Shown: one piece after another, positions 34,201-45,588 of the stretch | How the letters are laid out: each line of letters begins with the position of its first letter | How positions within the stretch are numbered: the stretch's first letter is position 1 | Source: Heracleum sosnowskyi | Lineage: Eukaryota > Streptophyta > Magnoliopsida > Apiales > Apiaceae | DNA: 64,000 nt | Reading direction: 5' to 3' | Assembly (NCBI GenBank): GCA_030848705.1 | Contig: JAUIZM010000015.1 | Location: forward strand, 930,001 to 994,000 | Notes under the pieces: model-generated | Database searches by the model: none | The model's input: only the letters and a program-made list of their open reading frames with translations | Told to the model about the DNA's origin: nothing | Program-made: the position numbers and the translations under genes

Positions 34201-36855
34201 TTAAAATCTGTTTTAATGTTTTTAATTAATTAAAAGTGTTTAGCTCTTTTAACATGTCTACTATTTTTTGCACAATTACAATTAATAAAATATTAAAAAA
34301 ATAATAATAAAATAACAATTAACAATCCGTGCAGCGCACGGGTTTAAGCTAGTATATATACAAACATATTATTCACATAAGCAATCTTAAGCATGAAATC
34401 ACCACTCAGACAATAAAATTAAATCTTAGCAATAAAACATAATTCAAAGGTAATCAAAGTACATACTCTAAAGGGTTCCAAGTCGTATCTGTAATAAGGA
34501 TTCCGACTCCTGTACAACATATCTCGCTCATGATTTCGGGGTTTTATCACTTCATTCTCCAGTATCATCCACCTCTCATGGAAAGGCCGCTGCAAAAATA
34601 GAACTGATAATTATATAAATCTCCTTCAAATTTAAGAATAGATGGAATAAACAAACATGCAAACAGGTAGAGAAGTTTAAACCCTCAACCCAAGTGAACA
34701 AGACATATTTTATCTATTATGAATATAAAAGACCTAAACAGTCACCACAAGAAACGGGGACGTAAACAAGAAAATAAATAATAAAAATCAGGACAGGTCC
34801 ATGAACAACTGAGCATAAAAGACTAATAACAAGACCTGGAGGAATCAGTAAAATTAAAATTTGTATTGACAAAATATTGAGTTTATTATAATTTTGGTAT
34901 GATTGTATCAGACTATCAGCCACCAGGTTTTAGTTGTAATATATCTTAAATCATACAACTGTAAATTTTGCCCAGATACAGAAACTATAGAAACAAATCT
35001 GCTTTAAGCACAACTTTATGTATAGAATTTATTTTTAACCTCTACGAGGGAGACATTATTAATTGCCATTAGATCATATATGAGATATCTTCTTTCCTGT
35101 TTCTTTGTACTTGGCTCGGTGTCAATAACCATCTCTCCATCAAGTAAAGTAAAATGATGAGTAGTCCCATCTACACCCTAAGACACAAACACACATATGT
35201 CAGAATAAAGGCCATCTTACGAAATGAATTGTGTAATTAATGTTTTGTAAACAAAATTTCTCATCAAGCTGGGAAGCAATACCTCATTTACATTTTTACA
35301 TGGAAACCGTAGCTGGACCTTTCGAAAGTAAAAATTTCTATCAATTAAGTAACAACCATCCCAAGTTATTAGCATCAAATATCGCGTTCCATCAGCTTTC
35401 CATGTGGCATAGTAATACCTCTGTCTTAAGAGCTGTAAGTTATCCCTGCAGTAGAAAAACCAATTATTTTATTCCAAATATTATCAAAACTAAAGCTGAA
35501 CTATACAGCAATTTGGGGTTTGGGGGGGGGGGGGAACTATACAGAAAGTTCAACATTACAACTAGCAACTTTAGGGTAAAAAATTAACCCACAATAATGC
35601 AGAGTTTCATATTCTTAAACATTGCAACGATATAAAGAGTTTTAGGAACTCCACTTTACAACATCTATGTCTCTACCTCTTTTCTCTCGCTTCTCCCTTG
35701 GTTTCTCTTTTACTATTACTGTTTTTCCACTCCGCACTCTAACCATGCTTCAATCATTACCAAAACAGGTCTATGCAGCTTCTTTTATTTCTCTTTCTAT
35801 AAAAATCTAGATTAAAAATGTTATTTAACCATTTTGGTGACATCGATATCTAGATCGGTGTTCTGGGTTACTAATCTTCTCTTGGATGCTTCTCCAGTGC
35901 CTTTGATCGAAATGTGGGCACTATGACCAACTAGTACCACATATGAGATAAGAATGGACGTGAAAAGGAAAAAAAAGCAGGAGAAATGAGAATTGAGAGA
36001 AAGAGAAGACGCTGAATTTGCAAAGTCTTGTACAAAATCATATCCAATTTGAGTTTCATTGTTAATTTTATCTAATATTCTAGCTTATTAATCACCTATG
36101 CTATATCCAAAAATAGGAAAGAGTCCTCATGTTCCTATTTTCAAAAACTTCAAACCCGACACTTGGCTTTGTGTTGTGTCCGATACTCCGTAGCCGAGAG
36201 TCCAAGTAACATATGATTGCTCCGATCCTTTTAATCTAGATAATTTCTTCCATTTTACCTTTCCTTTGGTTGCCTTAGGTCTCTTATTTTTTCTGTACCA
36301 CCAAATCCCTATCAATTAAATGTCTTCTATGTAAATCGACTTCAATGAACTGATTTCTCCTACTGACTTTAAGGTGTATAGACATTTCAAGTGGTGAATG
36401 GTCTTACTAACATATCTGGTCTTCTAACCTCTTTCACGTGATACTTTGCCAAAGGACCAACATCTCCATAGGCACGGCTCATGAGGCGCACTTCTTGCAG
36501 TAGGGTTCCAAGCCTCGCCTCATTCTGGTGGCATGCAATATTTTCCCTCTTTATTCCAAAGTAAAGGGTAAGTAAGATGAATAAGTTTGTGGATCACGGT
36601 AATCCATGCAGGTGCCAGTAATAGGCAATCCGCGCAACCTAGACCAACATTATATCGGTTTCCTAAGGTCCAGTCGTTGATGTACCGTCATGATGACATA
36701 TTGACAAGTCCCCCTGAGATGAATAGTCATTTGCAATGTTTTATACAGTTAACATCATACTAGTTAAAGCATAAAGGTGGGCTAAGGCGCCACCAAACTG
36801 CCAGGAAGCAGTAAGTCGTCCATTAGGAGGTCAACTATATATAGGCATATAAATG

Positions 36856-36896
<41 letters not shown>

Positions 36897-37111
36897 AGAA
36901 AGAGAGGATTGTCTTCAATAATTCAATTAATATAAGAAAAATTTATTATATAAAATTCCAAAACGTATCAACTTTTTGCAAAAGAAATCAACACTATTAT
37001 TAGTAATTAGCTGTTCTCTATAAAAACTGGAAATCCCTTGTGAGTTTCATAAGGCAAATCTTGATTTCAGACAATTGAAAAAAAGTTCTCTCTTAAGCAT
37101 TACCACCAATC

Positions 37112-37146
<35 letters not shown>

Positions 37147-40100
37147 TCTCTCACCACTACCTTCTCTAACCTCCATCACTGATCTCTGTTTTTACTTATT
37201 TTGCTCTATAATTTCTTAATATTCTACCTCTAAATCTGCAGTTCCCAACAAAATAGAAGGTATCATAAGAAGATTCAGAATGGTGTTTGATTACTTCGCA
37301 ATTGGAATTAAAATAATCTAGGGCCACGTTTGTTTCATGGTATTAAGTATAGGATAGGATTATAGTCCTTTAAATTTTCCTATCCCAGGTTTGTTGTATA
37401 AAAACATATTTGAGATTATTCTAAGGATTATATTCCTTTAAATTATCCCATCCCATGTTTGTTTTGTTGGAGTAGGGGATACGATTACAATCCTCTCTAA
37501 TGCTTGGTTGGAGGAGGTATTATCTAATCCCCTCTAACAAGTTATTTTTTTAAAGGATTATAATCCCCTCACTATAATTCTATGCAAAACAAACATAGAA
37601 TTGGAAAATTTAAAGGATAATAGTCCAATCTCCAATCCCATGATTATCCCTCAAAACAAACATGGGATAAAATTTTAAAGGATTATATTCCAATCCTAAA
37701 CTTAATACTTCATAACAAACATGGGATAGTATAATTTAAAGGATTATAATCCCTAGCACTTTAATTGATGGGATTATTTATCCCCGGATAATAGTCCCTC
37801 CAAACAAACATGGCCTAGGTTTCTGAAGTTAGTTTATGGCTCTATGTTGTTTTAATCAAAGGAAGGAGAAATGATACAGATTTAGGGTGTGCATATTTAA
37901 GTCCTTAACTTGTTCTTTGTCTGGGACTGGGACTAAACCTATATCTAGGCAGTCTGTTGCTTTGGTATTCTCATGCATCTGCATTCTGCAGGATATATTT
38001 GGATGGATGTGTATCATCTTTATGACTTTATGGAATTTCACTCCACATACAACTCTTTAGGCAACAAGTAAACAATGTAAACTAACTCAAGGAATGCCAA
38101 ATGCGGCAATTTCTTTCTGAGAAAAGGTTAGAGCCTAAAAGATTTCCTAAACTCAAATTTGTGAACCAACGACTAGATTTTCTCTATAAACAAAGAAATA
38201 AAAAAAATGAAGGATACTTCAGCAGAAGCACACATACTACAGTGTACATAGTACAACGAACTAAGAGAGTATAGAAAAATAACTCTAAATGCTAACAGGA
38301 ATATAATAACTGGACCTGCTGAGAGAGACGGGGTGTGACCCTGGAAATTGTGGCTTTCCTCTGCCCTGAAGAACAAAAAATATAGTTACTTTCAAAGAAA
38401 ATATTGGAGGACTAGTGAGAACTTCAAAAAACAAACCAGCTACCTTTCAGAGAATTTACAATGTTAAACGATCATATAGTCTGCTTAGATTCGTCAAAGC
38501 CAAAAAAAAAAAAATTGTTCCGGAATTTACTGAAATATTTTTCTGGGGAAGTGTGTGTGTTTGGAGGGGGGGGGGGGGGGGGGGGTTTGAAACTGCCAAG
38601 TAAAGATATGCCATTTATATTCAGAACGGCAGAGCAATAGGATTAAAGTGCTCCCCATGTCCATCATGACAACAAGAAAAATATATAAACAACCTACTGC
38701 AACATTATCTACTAAAGTTGCCAATAAAATGCTTAGACATATAATGGCACAAATGAATAGCAGAGAAGTGAGCAAGTGCATACCTGCACATTTAATTTCA
38801 GTGCTTGCAGGCAAAATTGCCTCAATGCTTCTATCTGATTGGAAGGTACGGAATCTCCCAGAATATCATCATTCGTCATCTTCTTTGATTCCATTACAGA
38901 GTCCTGCAGAAAGATTAAGCTACGGATATAAGAGTTATAGTCATTATATCTCATAATATACACACTACAATAACCAAACACCATATTTATGCTAGTTCAG
39001 TTTATGCAGTGCTTAAAGCTAAATTACTTGAAACCTAAAATAACGACATTGGTAACATTTCCATAGTTCAAAATCTGTTGCTTTGGCATAAACAAAACAA
39101 CTAGCATAAACGATCGTTAGATAACAAATTAAAAGGATTAGCAAAGATGATTAATTTAAGTTCAAATAATATTTTTTAATGATTTATTACAATACCACAA
39201 ATCATAATATTACTGAAGTACTATAGGACATCATCAAGACATCAAGTATACACTAATTCCAAAAAACATTATATTAAAACCAACATGATTCAATAATTCT
39301 AGATTTGTAATTCATGTTAATTACAAACTTGACTGTAACAAACATCACTGTTTTTCATGTACTCTCCTTTCTGGAGATAATGACTCTTTCTACAATTTTT
39401 CTTCTGGTAGAAATTTGAATAATAAAGCTCTGAAATATAAATAAAACACTTTAAAGTTGAAGAAAGATATGTTTGGAAAAGATAGCTGATAGCTCCTAGA
39501 TAACTGTTTCTGATAGTTGGTCCTAAACAATAAAATTTATAGCTAAATCTAATAGTACAATTTTTCCATCAATCACACATATCAAATCAAGGTTGTTAAG
39601 TCGACAAGTCGAGCCTCGGCGCCCGAGTACCTTCAAATTGAAAAGTCAACAAGTCACCCGATTGGTCGTAAAAAGTCGACAAGTAGTCGACATACATATA
39701 TTTAAAGTAATTGTAATATATAATGTCGTAGGAAGATGAGATGAAGTTGGCGTAGTAAATATGAGACGAGATTTAGGTTTCAATCAAAAAAGCAAGTAAG
39801 TCTTGGTTAAAAACCCCCATCTTTTTCAACTCAGGAAGGTTTTTAAGTCAGGTTTCGGGCGGGTTCCGGGTCGGATCCGGGTAAAACCCATGGACTTCAA
39901 ACTCAACAAGTCGTGGGTCGACTTTTCCCCCTAGGTCGACTTGGCGACTAGTCGTCGACTTGACAACCATGTATCAAATACACCTCTCTGATTATCAGCA
40001 AAAAAAGTAAATCACTTTCTGAGGATAGACAATAGAGTACGTACTTGCAAATGAGCAGCTCCGTCATCCTCCAGGTCAGAAAATTTCTTCCACTCCGGAG

Positions 40101-43100
40101 TTTGGGGGCAAACAAGAGATTGAGGTTTCCTTTCTTGATAGAAGTTGTATAGATCATCTATGTAGTCCAGTTTGTAAATGCCGGGCGGGCGGGCTCTGGC
40201 AAATTTATCTACTGCCTACATGAAAGATAGACCAACAGATAGGAATAAAATGGTAGTTGTGTGCAAAGAATAATTCATCATAAAGGGCAACTGATATACC
40301 TACCTCAGTGACCGATATAGACAGAGTATCTACAAGGAAACGAACAATCATGTAGCCTGTACGGTTATACCCATGCGTACAGTGGACAAGGACAAACTTG
40401 TCTGCCAGAGTCTGATAGGACCTAAATTGCATCACCTAATGAAGGCACTTAGAGGTCAAATAAACCTTTTAAATACAATCATAATTGGCTTAACATTCAA
40501 GTAAAGCACATGCGTAGTGTTTTGTGCATGACAATACATTACAAAATCAAAATATACTAATAATAGAATTCTAAAGCACATGCGTAGTGTTTTGTACGCT
40601 AGTTGATAGAATTAATAATAATTAATTAATTATACATAGCTTATATACGTAGTTTTTCTCAAGAAAAGTCCAACATTCCTAATGTATATTATGTCAATTA
40701 CGAACATCTTTTTTTTCCTTCCATATACACGCATATATATACGCTAACTATGCATACATACACAGACTATAAAGACAGTTACAACTTACAATTAATACAT
40801 ACATAAACACACACACACACACACACAAGTTTAAATTCAACAGAGAATAAAAACGAGGAGAAAAACTGAGATTAGCATGTTGCAAGTTGCTGCTGTTGAG
40901 TACAATTTTAGAATATCTTTTTTGTTATTTTAAATTTTGACTGCATTTTGCACTAGTCAACCGACACCTTTTCTACCAAAAATCTAGAACTTATATACAT
41001 ATACTCTTAAAGATTTGAGAAACTCGTAAACTCAACGAATCTATAAATATACTCTACTTCTAATGTTTAAATTTGTATATGTTACAAATCTCATCTATTC
41101 AACAACTTATTCATCTATTGTTCACAGATATATAAAATATGGAGGATTGTGGGGGAAATATTTTTTTACAAATATTACACGAAAATTACAAAAATCAAAA
41201 CACAATATAAAAATCTTGATATTAATTTCATAAAAGTTCAAGAGTTTGGGGGTGTCCCACCCTTACAAAATAGAAGGAATGCATTTGAAAAGCAAATCAA
41301 CTTTTTTCCAAATTCAAAAATAATGTGATACATATTTTAGTTTATAAATGTGTCATTTTCGTAGTCAATTGATTATGATTAGGAAAATGAGTTAGGTTGA
41401 CATTAAAAAATCAAATTGGTTAAAAGGAGTACATAATAATGATGCAAGGACTAACCAACCAGTGTATGTGAGTGTGTGTTAGAGAGATAGGGGGTGCATA
41501 TTATGTGTTCTTAAAAGGTAAATAAAGTCCTAAGTTTCGTTAATAATAAAAAAGAATTACTGCCTTCAACTCTTCTGAGATTCAAAAGAATCCTGTTGGT
41601 AAGAAGATATTTTACAAATATCAAAACATATTACTCAAGAACGAAGTCTAATACAATTTTACTAAATTAGAAGGCTATGCAACAAAAAAAGACTACAAGC
41701 ATACCTCCTGAATAAATCTATCAACAGAATCACTATCTGGCACAGCATCCCTTCCCTGACATCTGATCTGAATCAAATTAAAAGTGACATACTACTTAGA
41801 ATAAACATCTTCTATTTATCAGCTTTAGAACAGTACGAGTCTTGCTGGTACTCTTACTTTAACATATTTGATGCTTGCATCTAACCAGTCTGATTCTGGA
41901 TAGTAACGGTTAGTGTTTGTGAGATCAATCACTAAACCTACCTGGAAAAACATTAAGCAGTTATATTAGCTATATAAATCAAGTTTGAAATTGTCAGTTG
42001 TGGAATTCCACTTGAGCAGATCCTACATACCAATCAATAGCTTACACTAGATGATAACAGAAAGTGCAAAAAATCGGGAGACAGAATGCAAAATTTCTAA
42101 TCCTTAATTAAAGTAGTAAACATAAAAAGCTGGTCATTGATTATCTACTGATTTCGAGGAATATAAAATTTGGGCACAAAGATGAGTAAGGAAACGGAAT
42201 CATACAATTAAGCATGCCTGCAATGAATCTGCACAAAATCATAATAGGATGCAATTCACTATTTTATCTAATTTTCACCACTTTTGAGATTTCTAAAGCT
42301 TGAGACCGTGAAGGTAGCCACTGCTTTCAACTCTGAAGGATCAACTGAATGCTGACCAAACTCTCTTTTGTGCTCACAATCACAAACAAGCCAATATATA
42401 TATATATATAATACCCCTCAGATGTACATGGAGAAATAAAATATAGCAAATCCCTGAACACCTATATCAATCTATTAGTCTAAAACTCTGAAGTCATATT
42501 AAAAATAACAGAATAAAAGTAGGTTCAAATGTTCAATCCTATAGCAAAAGCAAAAGTTCCACAGTTTCCATAAATTCAAGCTTGTCTATGACGAAATGTG
42601 CATGTATTTCCAAGATGTTAACAGCTTCAATGCACAAATTAGTAATCTCATTTCAATAAAAAGTGAATAATCTACTCTTTCCACTTGAGCTAGAATTAAT
42701 GTGGCTAAGGATCTAGAGTAGTGAATAAGCCAGAGTGAAACTGGGTAAGGGGGGGAATAAAGAAGTGATGGGGAGCAAAAAGAGTTGAAATATCAATTTG
42801 CATGTATTTCGTGTTATTATTAAGGAACAGGGGTCAATAATTTGGTGCCAACGGAGAAGTAATAATAGAGTGAGTGAGTAACTAGCTAAATAATGAATGT
42901 AACAATTGTAATGTGCGAAGAACTGACTATCAAAACCAACCTCTCTTCCCAAGCGCCTTTGTTCATAAATCACATCTCTTGGAGAGTATCTTTTTCCAGG
43001 GCTAATCCGTTCTTTGAAAGAGTCACCAAGGGGAACTTTTGAAGGAATAAAAAATTCTATTTCATCACCATAAGCAGGGCAATCCAACCAGCCTGCAATA

Positions 43101-44563
43101 CAGAGATTAAATGTAAAATTTCAAAAGATTTTCAGACAAAATTAAATCACAATGATATGGAGATCAATTTTTTTCTTAATCTGTTGGCTGACACGCTGTT
43201 GAGATAATTTGAACACAAGCACAAATATAAGATATGGAACACATCCAGTAAATTTTTTAGGATATAAACTTCAACTGAACTTCTAAACGATTCGGTAAAT
43301 GTTAATTGCTACTTGAACTTCAGCTACATATATTATTTAAATGAACCCCCAGTGTGAAAGCATGGGCAGTTACTAATACCATCCTTTCTGATAGTAACTA
43401 AGCCAGTTACAACTGAATTAGCTAGCCCTCGAATCCATTATCCCTTAAATAGTTATTTCCACCCAATAATTTTAAACTTGAGGATTCACATTAACTTTAT
43501 TATCAGTACCCAACTACCCATCCACTGCTTCTTCAGTTCCAGTATGCTCCCAAATAAAATTGGAAAAACAACAGTCAAATCAACGTTTAATTGTATAAAA
43601 TCTATAATCTTTAAAATAAATGAATACAAATTAATCTAATAACAATGAACAGATGTTTTAAAACCTACCTGATGGTAGGCTATACCTATCGTATCCCTCA
43701 TTCTTCTTCCTTAAGCTTTGAGAAACTTGCATAGAATTATCATATGGATACTTTCTTTTTGCTTTAGGACGTCTTTCATCTGCAGCCTGATAAATAGAGC
43801 ACCTGTATTAATAAATGGAACACCAAAAGCCGTGGAACGCAATCGAACATGTTTTTAAAGAAATATTACTGGGTGAATCTTTGAGAAGTTCCTCTCTCTA
43901 TAATTTTAATAGATATAGTAAAGTAAACCACAGATGATATTTACTAGTTGAACTAAATAAACCTGATACCTCATTCGATATATAACATGGCAGCTTTGTA
44001 AGATGATTAAAAGCATCTGATTCCTTATAGTAAAAACCATAAGGATATGAAGTACGTTTAGCAAAAAAACAAAAATACTCGATTACATTGAAACAAAAAA
44101 CAAAACAAACAATTATTGCATTCTATGTATTTCTATGTCTTTTGGTAACAGTCAATTACAAATTTAAAATATTTTCATTACAAATTTAAAATATTTTCAC
44201 ACCTTGGAGATCTACATTTTATACAATCTGTTTAAAGTGCAAACAAAAAATGAAGTCATTTTGATTTTTTATACCTAAAACAAGATCCATTGGGTTCATC
44301 TTTACTATTACAAAAATCAGGGAGTAGTTTATCTAATATCCACATTAAAAGTGAAGGCAAATGACTTTAAATGCACGATAACCATTTTAGTTATGCTTCA
44401 ACAAAGCATATGGGAACCATTGCTACAGCTCAAGTCAAAATAATACCTGGTGATTCGTTTCAACCGTTGTCATCCTCGGCTCTATTCGGGTTGAATCTTC
44501 ACTGAAATCCTCATTATACATCACTTCATTTCCTTCAGGTATTGGAGAGGCATTTAAGTCCAT
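31234..44563 (-). CDS. mRNA-capping enzyme: RNA 5'-triphosphatase and guanylyltransferase, 17 coding exons
   Basis: In the nucleus this enzyme removes the gamma-phosphate of nascent RNA polymerase II transcripts and transfers GMP to make the 5' cap. Coding exons: 44447-44563, 43669-43786, 42941-43092, 41858-41941, 41705-41767, 40304-40435, 40045-40215, 38784-38903, 38316-38365, 35283-35445, 35040-35177, 34467-34589, 33276-33374, 32107-32196, 31946-32027, 31533-31663, 31234-31371. All introns are GT-AG, all joins keep frame, and the sum is 1971 bases (656 residues plus TGA). N-terminus MDLNASP; cysteine phosphatase residues ~79-270 with HCTHGYNRTG (H196, C197, R203); guanylyltransferase ~336-540 with KADG (K352, GMP-binding), LDGEM (402-406), EADGLIFQ (503-510), LLKWK (524-528); OB fold to 656. 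Length and order match plant capping enzymes. All catalytic motifs are intact. The first ATG could instead lie in a leader exon. Confidence 0.95.
33375..34466 (-). other. Intron 12 of the capping enzyme, enlarged by a Helitron
   Basis: GT-AG intron of 1092 bases. Without the 962-bp Helitron it would be 130 bases, a usual plant intron size. Only 16 bases lie between the Helitron and the exon. Confidence 0.9.
33391..34352 (+). mobile_element. Non-autonomous Helitron, complete ends, 962 bp
   Basis: It starts TCACTACTATTATATAATAG, preceded by A. It ends with hairpin CCGTGC-AGC-GCACGG, then GTTTAAG and CTAG at 34349-34352, followed by T. No target duplication and no terminal inverted repeats, as expected of Helitrons. 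It is antisense to the capping-enzyme gene. The interior has about six copies of a motif like AAAAATATCACGGGCAA. No ORF for Rep/helicase. Confidence 0.9.
35283..35445 (-). other. Exon 10 of the capping enzyme: guanylyltransferase nucleophile
   Basis: One split base plus 54 codons. It contains YYYATWKADGTRYLM; the Lys of KADG (K352) forms the lysyl-GMP intermediate in this enzyme family. Acceptor ctgcag, donor gtattg. It is separated from exon 9 by a 2.87 kb intron full of inserts. Confidence 0.95.
35446..38315 (-). other. Intron 9 of the capping enzyme
   Basis: 2870 bases between exons 9 and 10. It holds a G13 run (35522-35534), a (TA)n microsatellite (about 36860-36893), a C32 run followed by (TC)n (37113-37150), and a MITE at 37321-37814. 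Bases 35580-36850 show no recognised gene; a 62-codon minus frame at 36127 has no domain. Confidence 0.8.
37321..37814. mobile_element. MITE, 494 bp, in intron 9
   Basis: The left end GGGCCACGTTTGTTT mirrors the right end AAACAAACATGGC. It is flanked by CTA on both sides (37318-37320 and 37815-37817), suggesting a 3-bp target duplication as in Tourist/PIF-Harbinger MITEs. The interior is built of repeated phrases such as TTTAAAGGATTATA. Confidence 0.72.
38366..38783 (-). other. Intron 8 of the capping enzyme
   Basis: 418 bases, donor gtatgc and acceptor ttcag. It contains a G20 run (38566-38585) preceded by a short (GT)n. Confidence 0.8.
38904..40044 (-). other. Intron 7 of the capping enzyme
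   Basis: 1141 bases, GT (gtacgt) to AG (ctgcag). A hAT-type MITE fills 39588-39971. No other feature seen. Confidence 0.85.
39588..39971. mobile_element. hAT-type MITE, 384 bp, in intron 7
   Basis: Ends CAAGGTTGTTAAGTCGAC and, on the minus strand, CATGGTTGTCAAGTCGAC (16 of 18 match). A perfect 8-bp target duplication, tatcaaat, lies at 39580-39587 and 39972-39979; 8 bp is the hAT signature. The arms contain many GTCGAC palindromes. It has no transposase. Confidence 0.88.
40304..40435 (-). other. Exon 6 of the capping enzyme: phosphatase active site
   Basis: 44 whole codons, residues 179-222. It contains VLVHCTHGYNRTGYMI, the HCX5R(T)G loop; C197 is the expected nucleophile and R203 binds phosphate. 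Acceptor ttag before GTG, donor gtaggt. Confidence 0.95.
40436..41704 (-). other. Intron 5 of the capping enzyme
   Basis: 1269 bases. It holds an (AC)n microsatellite (about 40805-40827) and two copies of AAAGCACATGCGTAGTGTTTT (40503 and 40574 region). No gene or mobile-element end recognised. Confidence 0.75.
41942..42940 (-). other. Intron 3 of the capping enzyme
   Basis: 999 bases with a (TA)n run near 42393-42411. A 124-codon minus frame at 42713-43087 is exon 3 read through into this intron. Nothing else recognised. Confidence 0.75.
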
Positions 44564-44576
44564 AGCAGAAATTACC
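44564..44576 (-). other. Leader bases of coding exon 1
   Basis: 13 bases from an acceptor (gatgcag) to the MDLNASP start codon. They keep frame with a possible upstream exon ending at 45378. Confidence 0.6.
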
Positions 44577-45377
44577 CTGCATCGACAGCTACACTTGGCA
44601 AAACAGATATCCAAAATATCAAGAGACAGCTTCCTTTAGTCACAATCCCGATGCCAAACTACCACACAACTTAACTGCAGAGTAGAATAGAGTCTTATGA
44701 TAAACTTGCAATGTAAAAGTTCAAGAAGAAAAAAACACGATACATACAATAACAGCATCATAAGCAGAAGGCAGCATTTTATACAGCAGGTAACTGCAAC
44801 ATGCCTAACAAACAAATACTTCCAAAATCCAAATGAATTCAAATCGGACAAAATATAATCGACTTTGATCTCTTCTAGTCGATCAGTAAGAATCAATTAC
44901 AAAACAAACAGTTACACCAATAAATCGATCGTCAATCTGTTATAATCATGTAATTCAATTACTAACAAAATGTTTCTTCTAATTTTAATTTTAAACTAAT
45001 AACGCAACTTCCTCGCAAAATAACCAAAAATCATCATCCTAAACAGCATTTTTAATTAATTTTACACGCAATTGGGCGACAAATTTTGATATATCATAGC
45101 TACTAAACACTTCAATTCATTCCAACCAATTTTGACACATCACATCACAATCAGCCCTAATTTCACAACATAAATTTTAAATAAACAAAATTACAGCAAA
45201 GCAAGTCCGTACATATATCTTATCACTCCTATATTTCAAGATACAAAATAGATATACATGTGCAAATAAATAAATTTAATAAAGAAAAAATTAATCGAAT
45301 GATAAAAGAGAAATTTATGACATATATGAATATGATGTGGTCGTGAATTGAAATTAATCGAAACATTGAAGGCGTAC

Positions 45378-45435
45378 TTGACTTTGGAGACCGATTTAGG
45401 GTTTTGCATCTTTGAGAGACGAGAGTTGGGAAAAT
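45378..45435 (-). other. Probable leader exon with in-frame upstream ATG
   Basis: It lies about 30-90 bases downstream of the TATA box. ATG at 45407-45409 opens a frame that runs to a donor site (CAA/gtacgcc, GT at 45377-45376). Splicing to 44576 keeps the frame into MDLNASP, adding MQNPKSVSKVKVISA. The start of transcription is inferred only from TATA spacing. The leader intron would be 44577-45377. Confidence 0.55.
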
Positions 45436-45461
45436 GAATGTAACGCTACATGTTAAATCAC

Positions 45462-45469
45462 TATTTATA
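45462..45469 (-). promoter_or_regulatory. TATA box of the capping-enzyme gene
   Basis: TATAAATA on the minus strand, in the context GAGTATAAATAGTG. It is about 55 bases upstream of the first ATG of the leader exon, with a pyrimidine-rich stretch between. A truncated LINE begins within roughly 160 bases upstream. Confidence 0.7.
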
Positions 45470-45588
45470 CTCCGTGTTTTGATTTTCCTATTAATTTGCG
45501 TTTAGCGGCTAGCTCAATTAATTTGAATTTTTTGTATTTAATAAACTTCTCTAATTTTTTTTAACGTGTGTTTCAATTATGATTCTGT

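Noticed and set aside
42713..43087. 124-codon frame suggesting a small separate gene
   Set aside because: Its first 50 codons are exon 3 of the capping enzyme; the rest is intron read-through.
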